Positions 16,573 through 26,581 of a stretch of 59,294 nt of DNA are shown in pieces; position 1 is the first letter of the stretch; every line of letters begins with the position of its first letter. The notes under the pieces are model-generated. The model ran no database searches. It saw nothing but the letters and a program-made list of their open reading frames with translations, and was not told where the DNA came from. The DNA is taken from NCBI RefSeq assembly GCF_004358665.1, contig NZ_SMZR01000010.1:1-59294 (forward strand), written 5' to 3'. The DNA is from Jeotgalibacillus sp. S-D1 (GTDB lineage: Bacteria; Bacillota; Bacilli; Bacillales; Jeotgalibacillaceae). The position numbers were made by a program, and so were the translations under genes.

Positions 16573-18981
16573 ATGACGCAGATTAAAACTGAATTTCATA
16601 TTACCGGAATGACCTGTGCTGCTTGTTCAACCAGGGTCGAAAAGGGGTTGAACAAGCTTGAGGGAATAGATCAAGCTGCAGTGAATCTTACACTTGAAAA
16701 AGCAACAGTGTCCTATCATCCAGATCTTTTAACACTGCCGGAGATTGAACAGAAAGTAAAAGATCTGGGTTACGGGGTTGCCACACAAAAAGCTGAATTT
16801 GATATCAGCGGAATGACCTGTGCGGCCTGTTCAGCAAGGATTGAAAAAGGGCTGAACAAATTGGAAGGGATCAAAGAGGCGAGCGTTAATCTGGCGTTGG
16901 AACAGGCTACAGTTGAGTTTATAGAAGGAAGTGTTACGGTTCCGGATATTCTTTCACAGGTTGATAAATTAGGATATAAAGCTAAGCCTAAAATGGAGAA
17001 CAAAGAACAGGAAGACCGCCGAATCATCGACATAAAAAAGCAGCAGCGCAAATTTTTTGTATCGCTTCTTTTATCTCTGCCGCTTCTTTGGACAATGGTC
17101 GGCCATTTTAGTTTTACTTCGTGGTTGTATGTTCCTGATGTTTTCATGAACCCATGGGTGCAAATGGCATTTGCGACACCGGTTCAATTTATTATTGGCA
17201 AATCTTTTTATACCGGAGCATATAAAGCCCTTCGAAACGGCAGTGCCAATATGGATGTGCTTGTTTCACTGGGGACATCGGCCGCTTATTTTTATAGTGT
17301 TTATCTGGCTTATCAATCAGTAAATATGCTTGGACATCAAATGGGTCTTTATTTTGAAACGAGTGCTGTACTCATCACACTCATTGTATTAGGCAAGTTA
17401 TTTGAAGCCAAAGCAAAAGGCCGTTCTTCAGAAGCAATTAAAAAACTGATGGGACTTCAGGCAAAAAACGCTACTGTAATAAGAGAAAATCAAGAAATCG
17501 AAATTCCGCTGGAGGATGTGCAGGCTGGAGACCTGCTTGCTGTCCGGCCGGGAGAAAAAATTCCTGTGGATGGAGTCATAGCTGAAGGCAGTTCTTCCAT
17601 CGATGAATCCATGCTGACGGGTGAGAGCATTCCTGTGGACAAAATGCCGGGAGATGAAGTAATTGGCTCTACAATTAACAAGCAGGGATTCTTAAAAGTA
17701 ACGGCAACGAAGGTAGGGAAAGATACAGCGCTCGCTCAAATCATAAACGTAGTGGAGCAGGCGCAAGGATCCAAAGCACCTATTCAGCGGCAGGCCGATA
17801 GAATTTCAGGTATTTTTGTACCCATTGTTGTAGGAATTGCTGTATTAACGTTTATTGTATGGATCAGCTTTGCATCACCAGGCAACTTTGCTGCAGCCCT
17901 GGAAGCAACAATTGCTGTGTTAGTGATTGCCTGTCCCTGCGCACTCGGTTTGGCAACACCAACGTCTATTATGGCCGGTTCCGGACGTTCAGCGGAAGCA
18001 GGGATTCTGTTTAAGGGCGGAGAGCATCTGGAAACCACACAATCTGTAACGACCGTTGTTGTTGATAAAACAGGCACCGTAACAAAGGGCGAACCTGCAG
18101 TCACAGATGTTAAACCGGCAGACGGCTTTACAGCGGACGAACTGCTTTACTATGCGGGATCAGCAGAAAATGGATCAGAACACCCGTTGGCACAGGCGAT
18201 TGTGGCTGGAGTAAAAGATCGGGGAATTCAGGTTTCAGATGCTGCCCATTTTGAATCGGTCACCGGCTTTGGCGTGAGAGCAGTCATTGACGGCAAAGAA
18301 GTCCTCGTAGGCACAAGAAATCTGTTAAAACAGTCTTCGATTAACACCATTTATTTTGAAGATGAAATGACTGCCCTTGAGGAAGCTGGCAAAACAGCAA
18401 TGCTGGCAGCCATCGATGGCAAACCTGCTGGCTTAATTGCAGTGGCGGATACGATGAAAGAAACATCGAAAAAGGCGATCGAACGGCTGCTTGATATGGA
18501 GATCGAAGTCATAATGATGACCGGTGACAATGAACGGACTGCAAAAGCTGTGGCAGCTGAGGCGGGAATCCCAAAGGTAATTGCTGGGGTTCTGCCGGAA
18601 GGAAAAGCAGACGAAATTGTCAAGCTTCAAAAAGAGGGCAAAAAAGTGGCAATGGTCGGGGATGGAATCAATGATGCACCTGCGCTGGCTGTGGCGGACA
18701 TTGGAATGGCAATTGGTACAGGAACCGATGTAGCGATGGAAGCAGCGGATATTACTCTGATCCGGGGAGATTTAAACAGCATCGCAGACGCCATTCTCAT
18801 GAGCCGTAAAACGATGAAAAACATTAAGCAAAATCTATTCTGGGCTTTTGGCTACAACACACTCGGAATTCCCATTGCGGCAATTGGACTGCTGGCGCCA
18901 TGGGTAGCCGGGGCAGCAATGGCATTCAGCTCCGTTTCCGTTGTGCTAAATGCACTGAGATTGCAGCGCGTGAAGCTTTAG
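16573..18981 (+). CDS. copA: Copper-exporting P1B-type ATPase CopA
   Basis: 802-aa Cu(I) efflux pump. Two N-terminal HMA domains carry GMTCAACS (about residues 13-20 and 80-87), with eight TM helices expected. The transport motif CPC is in [11 protein letters not shown] near 453, the phosphorylated Asp in DKTGT near 498, the SEHPLAQA His-Pro motif near 540 and the hinge [10 protein letters not shown] near 696. Length and domain order are those of B. subtilis CopA. It follows copZ after a hairpin and its own CsoR-type operator. Confidence 0.97.
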   Translation: MTQIKTEFHITGMTCAACSTRVEKGLNKLEGIDQAAVNLTLEKATVSYHPDLLTLPEIEQKVKDLGYGVATQKAEFDISGMTCAACSARIEKGLNKLEGIKEASVNLALEQATVEFIEGSVTVPDILSQVDKLGYKAKPKMENKEQEDRRIIDIKKQQRKFFVSLLLSLPLLWTMVGHFSFTSWLYVPDVFMNPWVQMAFATPVQFIIGKSFYTGAYKALRNGSANMDVLVSLGTSAAYFYSVYLAYQSVNMLGHQMGLYFETSAVLITLIVLGKLFEAKAKGRSSEAIKKLMGLQAKNATVIRENQEIEIPLEDVQAGDLLAVRPGEKIPVDGVIAEGSSSIDESMLTGESIPVDKMPGDEVIGSTINKQGFLKVTATKVGKDTALAQIINVVEQAQGSKAPIQRQADRISGIFVPIVVGIAVLTFIVWISFASPGNFAAALEATIAVLVIACPCALGLATPTSIMAGSGRSAEAGILFKGGEHLETTQSVTTVVVDKTGTVTKGEPAVTDVKPADGFTADELLYYAGSAENGSEHPLAQAIVAGVKDRGIQVSDAAHFESVTGFGVRAVIDGKEVLVGTRNLLKQSSINTIYFEDEMTALEEAGKTAMLAAIDGKPAGLIAVADTMKETSKKAIERLLDMEIEVIMMTGDNERTAKAVAAEAGIPKVIAGVLPEGKADEIVKLQKEGKKVAMVGDGINDAPALAVADIGMAIGTGTDVAMEAADITLIRGDLNSIADAILMSRKTMKNIKQNLFWAFGYNTLGIPIAAIGLLAPWVAGAAMAFSSVSVVLNALRLQRVKL

Positions 18982-19027
18982 CACAAAAAAAGAAAATGTA
19001 CGATGCTGCAAAAAGGAGGAAATCTAA

Positions 19028-19450
19028 ATCAACTGTTTGGGTTGTAATTTAGCAAATAAAAAAGAGAATGTTTATGCAGTATTTGAAGATGATAATGTGT
19101 GCTGCATCTTAGACCATGCTCCTTATAATGAAGGGCATGTGCTGATTTTGCCAAAAGAACATATTCGATATTTTGATGAAATGGATGAAAATACTGCAAA
19201 ATCGGTAATGAAAGCAACTAAGATTTTATCAAAAGTGATTAAAATGCTATTTAATCCGGACGGAATTACTGTATGTCAAAATGGCGGGGTTTTTGATGAA
19301 TTAACGCATTTTCATCTGCACGTTGTTCCGAGATATGAAGGTCAAAACTTCGCAGAATTTTATACCGAAGATGAAGCAATCCATATTGAAGATGAACACA
19401 AATTAGAAGAGACGAAGAGAAAATTTATTAAAGCATTAAGGATGCTGTGA
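19028..19450 (+). CDS. HIT-family nucleotide hydrolase with Zn-type Cys pair
   Basis: About 140 aa. The histidine triad HFHLHVV lies near residue 97, and LDHAPYNEGHVLILPKEH is the usual family core; members hydrolyse nucleoside phosphoramidates or dinucleotides. Related Bacillus HIT proteins begin with a CLGCxLAN segment that supplies two Cys ligands. Here that segment can be read only if translation starts at ATC 19028, which has AGGAGG (19014-19019) 8 nt upstream and an in-frame stop at 19025. The first standard start, TTG 19037, is 17 nt from that site and would remove the first Cys. Either a non-canonical start or a mutated ATG is implied. Confidence 0.85.
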   Translation: MNCLGCNLANKKENVYAVFEDDNVCCILDHAPYNEGHVLILPKEHIRYFDEMDENTAKSVMKATKILSKVIKMLFNPDGITVCQNGGVFDELTHFHLHVVPRYEGQNFAEFYTEDEAIHIEDEHKLEETKRKFIKALRML

Positions 19451-19488
19451 CAATTTGAAGCATTGAAATAGTTTTTTTTTCAGGGGCC

Positions 19489-19618
19489 GGTTAATTTCCG
19501 CTGCAGGCGGAGGCTTTCCGCGGGGCGTGCGGTGAGCCTCCTCGAGCTTGCAGCTCTGCGGGGTCTCACCTGTCACGCTGCATCCCGCTGGAGTCCCCGC
19601 CTTCCGCTCCAATTAACC
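19489..19618 (-). repeat. Structured interspersed repeat, copy 3
   Basis: On the minus strand it runs from GGTTAATTGGAGCGG to AGCGGAAATTAACC, with perfectly complementary 8-bp ends. The arms GGTGAG/CTCACC and GCGTG/CACGC and the apical GAGCT-GCA-AGCTC keep the same fold as the other copies with different bases. AAGCTT lies alongside (19620-19625). Confidence 0.85.
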
Positions 19619-19651
19619 TAAGCTTATGAATTTTATGGTGTTATTAAAAGA

Positions 19652-19692
19652 GAATGCCCTTACGAAAAAGTCTCGTAAGGGCATTCCTTTGT
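19652..19692. terminator. Terminator between HIT gene and helD
   Basis: Perfect 14-bp stem GAATGCCCTTACGA (19652-19665) / TCGTAAGGGCATTC (19673-19686). An A-rich flank to the left gives a U-tract for the leftward helD transcript, and CTTTG follows on the right. Confidence 0.8.
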
Positions 19693-19738
19693 AAATTTGC
19701 TGAGTCTTGCCCCAGCCTATTTGCTTGAAATTCAATCG

Positions 19739-22045
19739 CTACTGATCTTCATTTTTTATGTTTACTTTATCTTTCCCAACATGATGAATTAATAAGTTTT
19801 CAGGCTGCGGGCTGTACATAAATAGCCTGTGCATGGCCCGTGTCATAGCAACATATAAAAGCTTGCGGTCGAGTTCATTTTCTTTATAGTGTTCAGTTAA
19901 TGTTGGCAGAAGCACGGCATCAAATTCCAGCCCTTTTGATAAATGAGCCGGAAGGATGGTGACATGATCTTTTTTCAGATCTTCATGCTCAGAAATGAGC
20001 TGCACCTCGATAGAGCTGAAGCGAAATAATGCAAAGATCTGCTTGCACTCATCAGGCGTTTTGCCAATGATGGCAATCGCCTTTAGGTTTTCCTTTCGCA
20101 AGGACAGAATATCTTTCTCCATCTGATGGATCAATCTGTCTTTTGAAACCTGATGAAAAGCTGGTTTATCACCTTTTCTGACTACAGGTTCAACAAGGGG
20201 GAGCGGTTCATCCATCTGGCTTAAAATATCATTGGCTGCGTTCATAATTTCAATTGTGGTCCGATAGCTTTTTTGAAGGGTATAGTAATGCGCTTCAGTA
20301 AAAATTTCCTTTTCTACAACCTGCCACTCGCGCATTCCCCGATAAGAATGGATCCCCTGAGCCAAATCCCCAACGATGGTAAAGAGGCTGGTTTCAAGAA
20401 TCCTGCGCAGTGAAGCCAGTTGAAAATAACTATAGTCCTGTGCCTCATCAATAAATACACTTTTTACCTTCCATTCGTCATCAAGTCCATATAAACGCCC
20501 ATGGATATAGTAAATCGGAGCAAGGTCCTCTAATTCCCAGCAACGTTTTGAGAAAAGAGCAGCACTGTGTTCGGTCAGCATCAGAATCTGTTTTTTGCTC
20601 ATGTCGGGAGCTGCTGATTCTAAAAGCTCAGGCGATGACATCAATTCCTTGTACAATTCCGCAGCCGTTAATTTGTCGAATGTTTTCATATACTTTCTGA
20701 CCGTCGATCTGGCTTCTTTTTTAATTCCTTCCACCCGTGCTGCTTTTGTATCCATGATGAAGGTTACCTTTTTTCTTCTTTTTTTATCATTTCGTATGCC
20801 ATAGAGCGCTTTATCGAGGGCTTCATCATAGACATCTTCAATTTTCTTTATGACATGCTTTTTCTTGGTTCGAAGATGATTTTGTATAACACCTTTGATT
20901 TTATCAAATCGTTTGTAGACAGGAAGATAATCATAATCATTTAAAAATAGTGAATGTAATCTGGAACCACGTACGATTCTGAATTTTTCGAGCATCACGT
21001 CCTCTTTTGGAGCGAGGGAGTTTTCAACCATAATAAGATAACTGTCAATAATCTGCATAAATTCAAGGGAACCCTTAAATTGAGAGAGCCATTTCACCTG
21101 TTCACTTTGTTCGTCCTGTTCAATCAGGGAGACGAGTTTTTTTACCGGATCCAGTATGCGCAGGTTCTGTCCGATGGCGCCTTTCATGTATTCGATTAAG
21201 GTGGTTTGTTTAATTTTATCTACCCCGAGTTCAGGGAGCACCTCGGAGATATACTCGATGAATAGCTGGTTGGGTGCCAAAATCATAAGATTGGAGGGAT
21301 GGAAGGTTTCGCTGTTTACATATAGAAAATAGGAAATACGATGAAGGGCAATTGTCGTTTTACCGCTTCCTGCTGCTCCTTGTACAATCACTGGTCTGTT
21401 CAAAGGAGCCCTTATAATATCGTTTTGCTCCTTTTGTATAGTCGAAACAATTTCTGTCAGGCGGTTGTCCGCTGTACCTGAAAGGGATTGCTGAAGCAGT
21501 TCGTCGGTTGTCGTCAGGTCTACGTCACTTATAGTAAGCAGCTCGCCTTTTTCTATTTGGTATTGGCGTTTTAAAGATAAATAGCCCCGGGTGGTCTCGC
21601 CGTTTACTTCATATTCCACATCACCCAATCTGCCATCGTAATAGACATTTGCAATGGGTGAACGCCAGTCAACGATTATTTGAGACTGGTTTTCCGGGTT
21701 ATGAAGTGAGGCTTTTCCTATGTAGAGCTCTTCTTTTGTTTCATCAGTTTTTTGATAATCGATACGGGCAAAATAAGGCTTGTCGTAGACGCTTTCCAGC
21801 CGTTTTGTTTGATCAGTGCTCATTTGAAGAAGGCTTGCACCGGTTAAAAGATTCATGTAGCTTAAGCTGCTGTCCAGTGAATCCAGCGTTTCATAGGCTT
21901 CTTTTAAATGTTCGCGTGCGCTTCCAGCACTTTCTTTAGACGTAGTTAATGCCTGGTCAATATAAAGCCGGGTGAAAATTAATCGATCCAGTTCATTTTT
22001 GTAATCGGGGTGTTGTTGAGAAGAATGATTGCTGTTGCTTGTCAT
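19739..22045 (-). CDS. helD: RNA polymerase recycling factor / UvrD-like helicase HelD
   Basis: 768 aa. The N-terminal charged helical arm (about 1-80) is the part that enters RNA polymerase in B. subtilis HelD. The SF1 ATPase follows: Walker A GAAGSGKTT near residue 225, VFIDEAQDYS (Walker B) and the C-terminal LLYVAMTRAMHRL motif VI. HelD uses ATP to strip stalled or hibernating RNA polymerase from DNA. GAGGTGA lies 6 nt before ATG 22045. Single gene, leftward. Confidence 0.92.
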   Translation of the reverse strand: MTSNSNHSSQQHPDYKNELDRLIFTRLYIDQALTTSKESAGSAREHLKEAYETLDSLDSSLSYMNLLTGASLLQMSTDQTKRLESVYDKPYFARIDYQKTDETKEELYIGKASLHNPENQSQIIVDWRSPIANVYYDGRLGDVEYEVNGETTRGYLSLKRQYQIEKGELLTISDVDLTTTDELLQQSLSGTADNRLTEIVSTIQKEQNDIIRAPLNRPVIVQGAAGSGKTTIALHRISYFLYVNSETFHPSNLMILAPNQLFIEYISEVLPELGVDKIKQTTLIEYMKGAIGQNLRILDPVKKLVSLIEQDEQSEQVKWLSQFKGSLEFMQIIDSYLIMVENSLAPKEDVMLEKFRIVRGSRLHSLFLNDYDYLPVYKRFDKIKGVIQNHLRTKKKHVIKKIEDVYDEALDKALYGIRNDKKRRKKVTFIMDTKAARVEGIKKEARSTVRKYMKTFDKLTAAELYKELMSSPELLESAAPDMSKKQILMLTEHSAALFSKRCWELEDLAPIYYIHGRLYGLDDEWKVKSVFIDEAQDYSYFQLASLRRILETSLFTIVGDLAQGIHSYRGMREWQVVEKEIFTEAHYYTLQKSYRTTIEIMNAANDILSQMDEPLPLVEPVVRKGDKPAFHQVSKDRLIHQMEKDILSLRKENLKAIAIIGKTPDECKQIFALFRFSSIEVQLISEHEDLKKDHVTILPAHLSKGLEFDAVLLPTLTEHYKENELDRKLLYVAMTRAMHRLFMYSPQPENLLIHHVGKDKVNIKNEDQ

Positions 22046-22186
22046 TTTGCTGTCACCTCATCCGCTTATTCATACTCGCAGCCGCGAAAAAGAGCGTTTA
22101 CAATCGTACCACACAGGCAAAATAAAAAGAAGGGGGAAATTGTAAAATCTTCCGCCTTCCTCATGAGGTTTCTTATCCTGCTTTTA

Positions 22187-22591
22187 TTATGGCTGAGAAA
22201 TATCCGTTAAAGCATCTCCAGCCTGATCATTGGATTGAGTGGAAACGGCCAGGTCGCCAAGGGAAACCATGCCGATTACCTTGTCATTTTCAATAACAGG
22301 AAGCCTGCGAACTTGTTGTTCTGCCATTAATGCAGCAGCTTCTTGAGAAGTTGTATCCGGCGTTACGTTTATAACCTTATGCGTCATTATCTGATCGATC
22401 TGCTTGCCCTGATGCTCTGCAACTCCCCGAATGACTACATCACGGTCAGAGATCATTCCAATAATTTTCCCTTGATCAAGAACCGGTAGAATACCGATAT
22501 CCTGCTCTTTCATTATAGAAGCAACTTGTTCGATTGTATCGTTTTTATCACAAGTTACCACGTCTTTTGTCATTACATCACGTACGTTCAT
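22187..22591 (-). CDS. Tandem CBS-domain protein
   Basis: 134 aa consisting almost only of two CBS domains (VRDVMTKDVVTCDK..., and IDQIMTHKVINVTPDT...). Such stand-alone pairs bind adenine nucleotides and often act as energy-state sensors. GGAGGTG precedes ATG 22591; upstream in-frame codons lack a ribosome binding site. The C-terminal about 15 residues are hydrophilic. Similar Bacillus proteins (YhcV, YlbB types) are uncharacterised or stress-linked. No partner gene is adjacent. Confidence 0.9.
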   Translation of the reverse strand: MNVRDVMTKDVVTCDKNDTIEQVASIMKEQDIGILPVLDQGKIIGMISDRDVVIRGVAEHQGKQIDQIMTHKVINVTPDTTSQEAAALMAEQQVRRLPVIENDKVIGMVSLGDLAVSTQSNDQAGDALTDISQP

Positions 22592-22841
22592 GATTACACC
22601 TCCGCTTTTAATAAAACATATAGTAGTATGAGGAATTGGGAGAGGATTATACATCTCTTTTAGAAGTAAAAATATTATTGATTTTTTGTAAAAACAGGAT
22701 TAACTTAATCGGTTTGGTGGTATTATAACCGTAACCATACTGATTAAGAAAAATTGATATTTCCTAATAAAAATAAATGAAACTATTTTGATGTATAAAC
22801 GTACTACAGATAACTACACTTATTTAAGAGAGGTGTCGATC

Positions 22842-22970
22842 ATGGCTAGAGATAGCGAAAGTCTAAAACAGATGATTGTCAAACTGTCAGAAGTTGGTGT
22901 CAAAATCACGAAAACCAAATCCCGTCTTGAAATTATGGAATCCGTAAAAACCACTGCCCCTAACCACTGA
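22842..22970 (+). CDS. 42-aa basic protein of unknown function
   Basis: ATG 22842 with a strong AGAGAGGTG site 6 nt upstream. The product is 42 aa, lysine-rich and probably mostly helical (SESLKQMIVKLSEVGVKITK), with no signal peptide or membrane segment. It has its own terminator (23012-23048), which supports a real monocistronic small gene. I do not recognise the family. Confidence 0.7.
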   Translation: MARDSESLKQMIVKLSEVGVKITKTKSRLEIMESVKTTAPNH

Positions 22971-23011
22971 TGGGTGTTGGCAAGAATGAATAAATTATAT
23001 CCGGATTCCCG

Positions 23012-23048
23012 AGGTGCTCATCGAACCAAAATGAGGACCTTTTTTTTT
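23012..23048 (+). terminator. Terminator of the 42-aa gene
   Basis: AGGT-G-CTCAT (23012-23021) / ATGAG-G-ACCT (23031-23040) with one internal mismatch, then TTTTTTTT. Confidence 0.85.
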
Positions 23049-23118
23049 ATTGTTATTTTGCGAAGTAATTAGGGTATACAGATGAGTAGAAGTTCCACAG
23101 GGAAGGGAGAAGTCCTTT

Positions 23119-24033
23119 ATGTACGAAACGGCACTGTTAATTTATAATGGCAACGCAGGTCAAAAAGAAGTGGATAAAACGCTATCTCAAATTATTGGTC
23201 CTCTCAGCGCATCAATACCAACACTTACCTTAATGCAGACTCAAAAACCAGGAGATGCAGAACGTTTTTGCAGACAGCATGGAGAAGAAGTGGATATTGT
23301 GATTGTATTGGGAGGGGATGGCACTGTTCACGAATGTGTCAATGGGCTATCCCCATTAGACCGTCGTCCTGCATTTAGTATTTTGCCTGCAGGAACATGC
23401 AATGATTTTGCTCGTGCACTGGAAATTCCATTAAATATTAAACAGGCTGCAGAGCTGATTATTTCTCCTGACAGCAGAGAGAGAAGAATTGATATTGCTC
23501 AAACAAATGACCGCTATTTCAGCAACTTTTGGGGAACGGGCTTAATCGCAGAAGCATCGCAGAACATAGATGAGCAATCGAAAGGGTTACTTGGCCGCTT
23601 CAGCTACTACATAAGTGCATTTAAAACGCTGTCGGGCCAGGAAATGTTTTCTTTTACGCTAGAAAGCGGGGATCAAACGATAGAAGATGAAGCGGTTATG
23701 CTGATTGTCTTAAATGGGAAATTTCTGGGCGCCACCCAGTTTCCATTATCCAGCATTCAACTGGACGACGGCTTAATGGACATCATGGTCATTAAAGAAT
23801 CCGGCTTCCCGCTGTTAAAAGAAATACTTTCAGCAAAAACGACGGTTAACTGGGAAAAAGACCAATCAACCATCGACCATTTTCAGGCATCATCCATTAA
23901 AATCAAAACATCATCCAAAAGAGTCATCGACATGGATGGAGAACACTACGAAGGCGACTACCAAAAAATAACCATTCTCCCAGGTCATCTAAAAATCGTT
24001 GCACCTAATCTAAAAGCGGAAACTGGCGTCTAG
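23119..24033 (+). CDS. Diacylglycerol/lipid kinase family protein (YegS/BmrU type)
   Basis: 304 aa. The N-terminal diacylglycerol-kinase catalytic domain carries the nucleotide-binding motif VLGGDGTVHE near residues 71-79 and LPAGTCNDFARAL near 97-109; the C-terminal half is a beta-sandwich with VIDMDGEH. It phosphorylates a lipid such as diacylglycerol for phospholipid recycling, although some relatives have other lipid substrates. It has its own leader and terminator. Confidence 0.9.
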   Translation: MYETALLIYNGNAGQKEVDKTLSQIIGPLSASIPTLTLMQTQKPGDAERFCRQHGEEVDIVIVLGGDGTVHECVNGLSPLDRRPAFSILPAGTCNDFARALEIPLNIKQAAELIISPDSRERRIDIAQTNDRYFSNFWGTGLIAEASQNIDEQSKGLLGRFSYYISAFKTLSGQEMFSFTLESGDQTIEDEAVMLIVLNGKFLGATQFPLSSIQLDDGLMDIMVIKESGFPLLKEILSAKTTVNWEKDQSTIDHFQASSIKIKTSSKRVIDMDGEHYEGDYQKITILPGHLKIVAPNLKAETGV

Positions 24034-24074
24034 CTCCGACAGACGCAATGGAGCCTATAAGCTTATGTTTCCAC

Positions 24075-24103
24075 AAAAAAAGAGGCCGTTTGGCCTCTTT
24101 TTT
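24075..24103. terminator. Bidirectional terminator, lipid kinase/rodA
   Basis: AAAAAGAGGCC / GGCCTCTTTTT stem around GTTT (about 24077-24101), with A and T runs forming both tails. Confidence 0.9.
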
Positions 24104-25283
24104 ACACTTCACGTTCTGAAGAGAACATATAGGTTCGATGGTGGAAGCGCATGGAGAAAATCAATCCAAGAGCAAACATGACACCGATCAGCGAGCTGCC
24201 TCCATAACTGATCAATGGCAGCGGAATACCGGTGATCGGCAGCAATTGTATCGTCATACCGATATTCTGGAATGCGTGAAATGTAATCATGCTGATGATA
24301 CCCGCACATACATACACATTAAACGGGCTTTTCGTGTGAAGCGACACCTTTGTCAGATGATAAATGAGCAGGAAGAACAATGAAACAACAATACTTGCCC
24401 CGATGAATCCATACTCCTCACCCACCACGCTGAAAATAAAGTCAGTGTGATTATCCGGCACATAAACCTGCCGATCCAAATAGCCCTTGCCAAATATCTC
24501 ACCCGAGCCGATGGCGCTCATGGAAGTCGTAAGCTGATAAGAATCCCCGGAAGAATAAGTATGGGGATCCAGCCAGGAATAAATCCGGCGAAGCTGGTAA
24601 TCATCAAAATAGCGGCCGATGATATCAGGTGCAAAAATAACCAGAGAAACGATCGCAGCTCCGGCCGTGCTGACCGTGACGAAGAAAGGCAAAAGTAATT
24701 TCCATGTTATACCTGACACTAAGACAATACCCGCTGTTATTGCCATAAAGACAAGCATTGTACCCAAGTCAGGCTGCTGGCTGATTAGAAGCAGCGGCAG
24801 ACCGACAATTGCTCCGATTTTTCCAAGCATTAAAAGATCGGTTTTTACCGTCCGGTCACTGTAGTTTTCATTGTGGGAGGAAACAACCCGCGCCAGTACG
24901 ATAATCGTAAAGGTCTTCATAAATTCCGATGGCTGCAGTGTTCCGATAACAGGGAATCTATACCAGCTATAAGCTCCATTAATATAGGGAACAATGGCTT
25001 CAGGAGCTACCAAAAGTCCTACAAGCAATACAATCCCAAAGCCGTATAATATCCATGCGATACGGCGGAACTGATCCATATCCAGAAACATCATTCCGGC
25101 AATGATACCGAAGCCTACAATATAAATCACACCCTGCCGCAGGGCAAAGTTCGTATTTATGGCAGCGTATTGACCTGTTGTCTGAGCGGAAGAAATAGCA
25201 AGGATGCTGGCTGTCATGAACAAAATTAGCAGTGTTGCCAGACCCCAATCGATCCGGTCTGAAAATTGATTTTGTGTATTCAA
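24102..25283 (-). CDS. rodA: SEDS-family peptidoglycan polymerase RodA
   Basis: 393 aa with about 10 TM helices. The SEDS family polymerises lipid II, here probably with a class B PBP in cell elongation. Signatures: PSEFMKTFTI and the near-C-terminal PLISYGGSSLIGVMFALGL. The start is taken as TTG 25283, 5 nt after AGGTGA; the GTG at 25292 overlaps that site. FtsW is normally longer and sits in the mur cluster, which is absent here, so RodA (or a RodA paralogue) is preferred. Confidence 0.88.
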   Translation of the reverse strand: MNTQNQFSDRIDWGLATLLILFMTASILAISSAQTTGQYAAINTNFALRQGVIYIVGFGIIAGMMFLDMDQFRRIAWILYGFGIVLLVGLLVAPEAIVPYINGAYSWYRFPVIGTLQPSEFMKTFTIIVLARVVSSHNENYSDRTVKTDLLMLGKIGAIVGLPLLLISQQPDLGTMLVFMAITAGIVLVSGITWKLLLPFFVTVSTAGAAIVSLVIFAPDIIGRYFDDYQLRRIYSWLDPHTYSSGDSYQLTTSMSAIGSGEIFGKGYLDRQVYVPDNHTDFIFSVVGEEYGFIGASIVVSLFFLLIYHLTKVSLHTKSPFNVYVCAGIISMITFHAFQNIGMTIQLLPITGIPLPLISYGGSSLIGVMFALGLIFSMRFHHRTYMFSSEREV

Positions 25284-25615
25284 ATCATTCACCTGAATTC
25301 TTTCATACTTTAGTCAGTAATGAATAGTTGGTAGTTGCGTTAAGCTTTCAAAATATAAAGGTACAGCATCTAATGGACAGTTCATAAAGCACTTCTACTA
25401 GACTAACAAATTTCCTGTTATTGTACAATTAGCTCGAAGTCTCATTATGTAAATGTACCATGTATTGGCCTCTGAATGTGTGAAAATATTTCTAATCATT
25501 CCAGCAGTTTATTAGACGGATAAAAAATAAAAAAGTTTCTTTTTCTTCTTTTTCAAACAATTTGATACAATAAAAGGTAACCAAATCAGGATCACGAATG
25601 AAGGGAGATGATGGT
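25284..25615. other. Divergent intergenic region rodA / hypothetical gene
   Basis: 332 bp, AT-rich. A TACAAT near 25565 is a possible -10 for the rightward gene. No repeat, RNA element or small gene is recognised. Confidence 0.5.
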
Positions 25616-26386
25616 TTGAAATCACAGACGGGTTCGCATGAATGGATTTACGTTCACATTAATCCCAATCAAGACTACGTGATGTCAAATGGCATCGAAT
25701 TAAAAGAATTTTATAGTGCACTTTCCGGCCATCTCCATCATCTGCTGCTGTTAAAACATCAATACGAAAACGCTTCATTTAATATGCACACGCATCTGGA
25801 ATATGTTCGGGCTGATGAAATCGTTGATGTTATTAAAGACAACGTCTCTTCGTATGGTGATTTTTGCTGGATTGACTTCGACGATGAAGCTGGACTGGAT
25901 GAAATGTCTGGTCAGGAAATTGCAGAACTGCTTTATATCGGTCATATGAAAAGTCATCTGCGTGTCCCCTTTTATAAAAAGCTTAACAATCGCTTCGTGT
26001 ATCTATCAACAGAGGACGGGTTAATGAATCGAACCTATTATCGTGAATGGGGCGATTTCTTTACCATGCTTGGCGGTGTGATTCCAAGTAAATGGAGCAC
26101 GCTTCGAAGCGGTAAAGGCTTAAGAAAGTGGAAAAAAGAAAAAGCACTGCCAGCGATTCCGAAAGAAGTTGTCATGACGATCTCCCACTTAATGCGCGAA
26201 GGGGTTATGATTTCCCTGAAGAATGCAGTATCGGCAAAAGGAAAAGTGGAAGTGCCTGTATGGGTAGTTGGAGACTGGGATAACATGGACGATCTTGAGG
26301 AGGATTTTGCCTCAAGAGTGAAAAGGGAGCCTGCGTCTTGGCTGGTCTATGATCTTAAATCCAAGGAATGGACCGGGCTACTGTAA
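25616..26386 (+). CDS. Conserved-looking hypothetical cytosolic protein
   Basis: 256 aa from TTG 25616 (GGAG about 8 nt upstream); an ATG at 25598 that contains this site is the alternative. The protein is soluble and rich in Trp, Tyr, His and acidic residues, e.g. WIYVHINPN, GDFCWIDFDDE, MKSHLRVPFYKKLNNRFVYLS and WVVGDWDNMDDLEEDF. No signal peptide, membrane helix or catalytic motif is recognised. Own terminator, so probably monocistronic. I can assign no function. Confidence 0.8.
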   Translation: MKSQTGSHEWIYVHINPNQDYVMSNGIELKEFYSALSGHLHHLLLLKHQYENASFNMHTHLEYVRADEIVDVIKDNVSSYGDFCWIDFDDEAGLDEMSGQEIAELLYIGHMKSHLRVPFYKKLNNRFVYLSTEDGLMNRTYYREWGDFFTMLGGVIPSKWSTLRSGKGLRKWKKEKALPAIPKEVVMTISHLMREGVMISLKNAVSAKGKVEVPVWVVGDWDNMDDLEEDFASRVKREPASWLVYDLKSKEWTGLL

Positions 26387-26408
26387 CATAGCAATTCCAT
26401 AAAAAGTC

Positions 26409-26452
26409 AAGAGGGATCTCCTTACTAGTGGTAAAGGAGCTCTTTTTCTTTT
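26409..26452 (+). terminator. Terminator after hypothetical gene
   Basis: AGAGGGATCTCCTTA pairs imperfectly with TAAAGGAGCTCTTT (with one bulge), followed by T-rich sequence. Confidence 0.65.
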
Positions 26453-26581
26453 TCAGGAGTGCGAATTGATCTGTTCAGAGCGTATTAACGTTATCTTTAT
26501 AAAGTGAAACAGACTAAACTTAGATACATAAAAAGCCTGGCGAACCAGGGGGACAATTGTGAAATGGAAGTGATGAAATAC

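Noticed and set aside
24037-24068. Fragment of another interspersed repeat after the lipid kinase gene (TCTAGCTCC...AAGCTTATG)
   Set aside because: It is short and occurs once in this window; only the AAGCTTAT part recurs near other repeats. Not enough to define an element.
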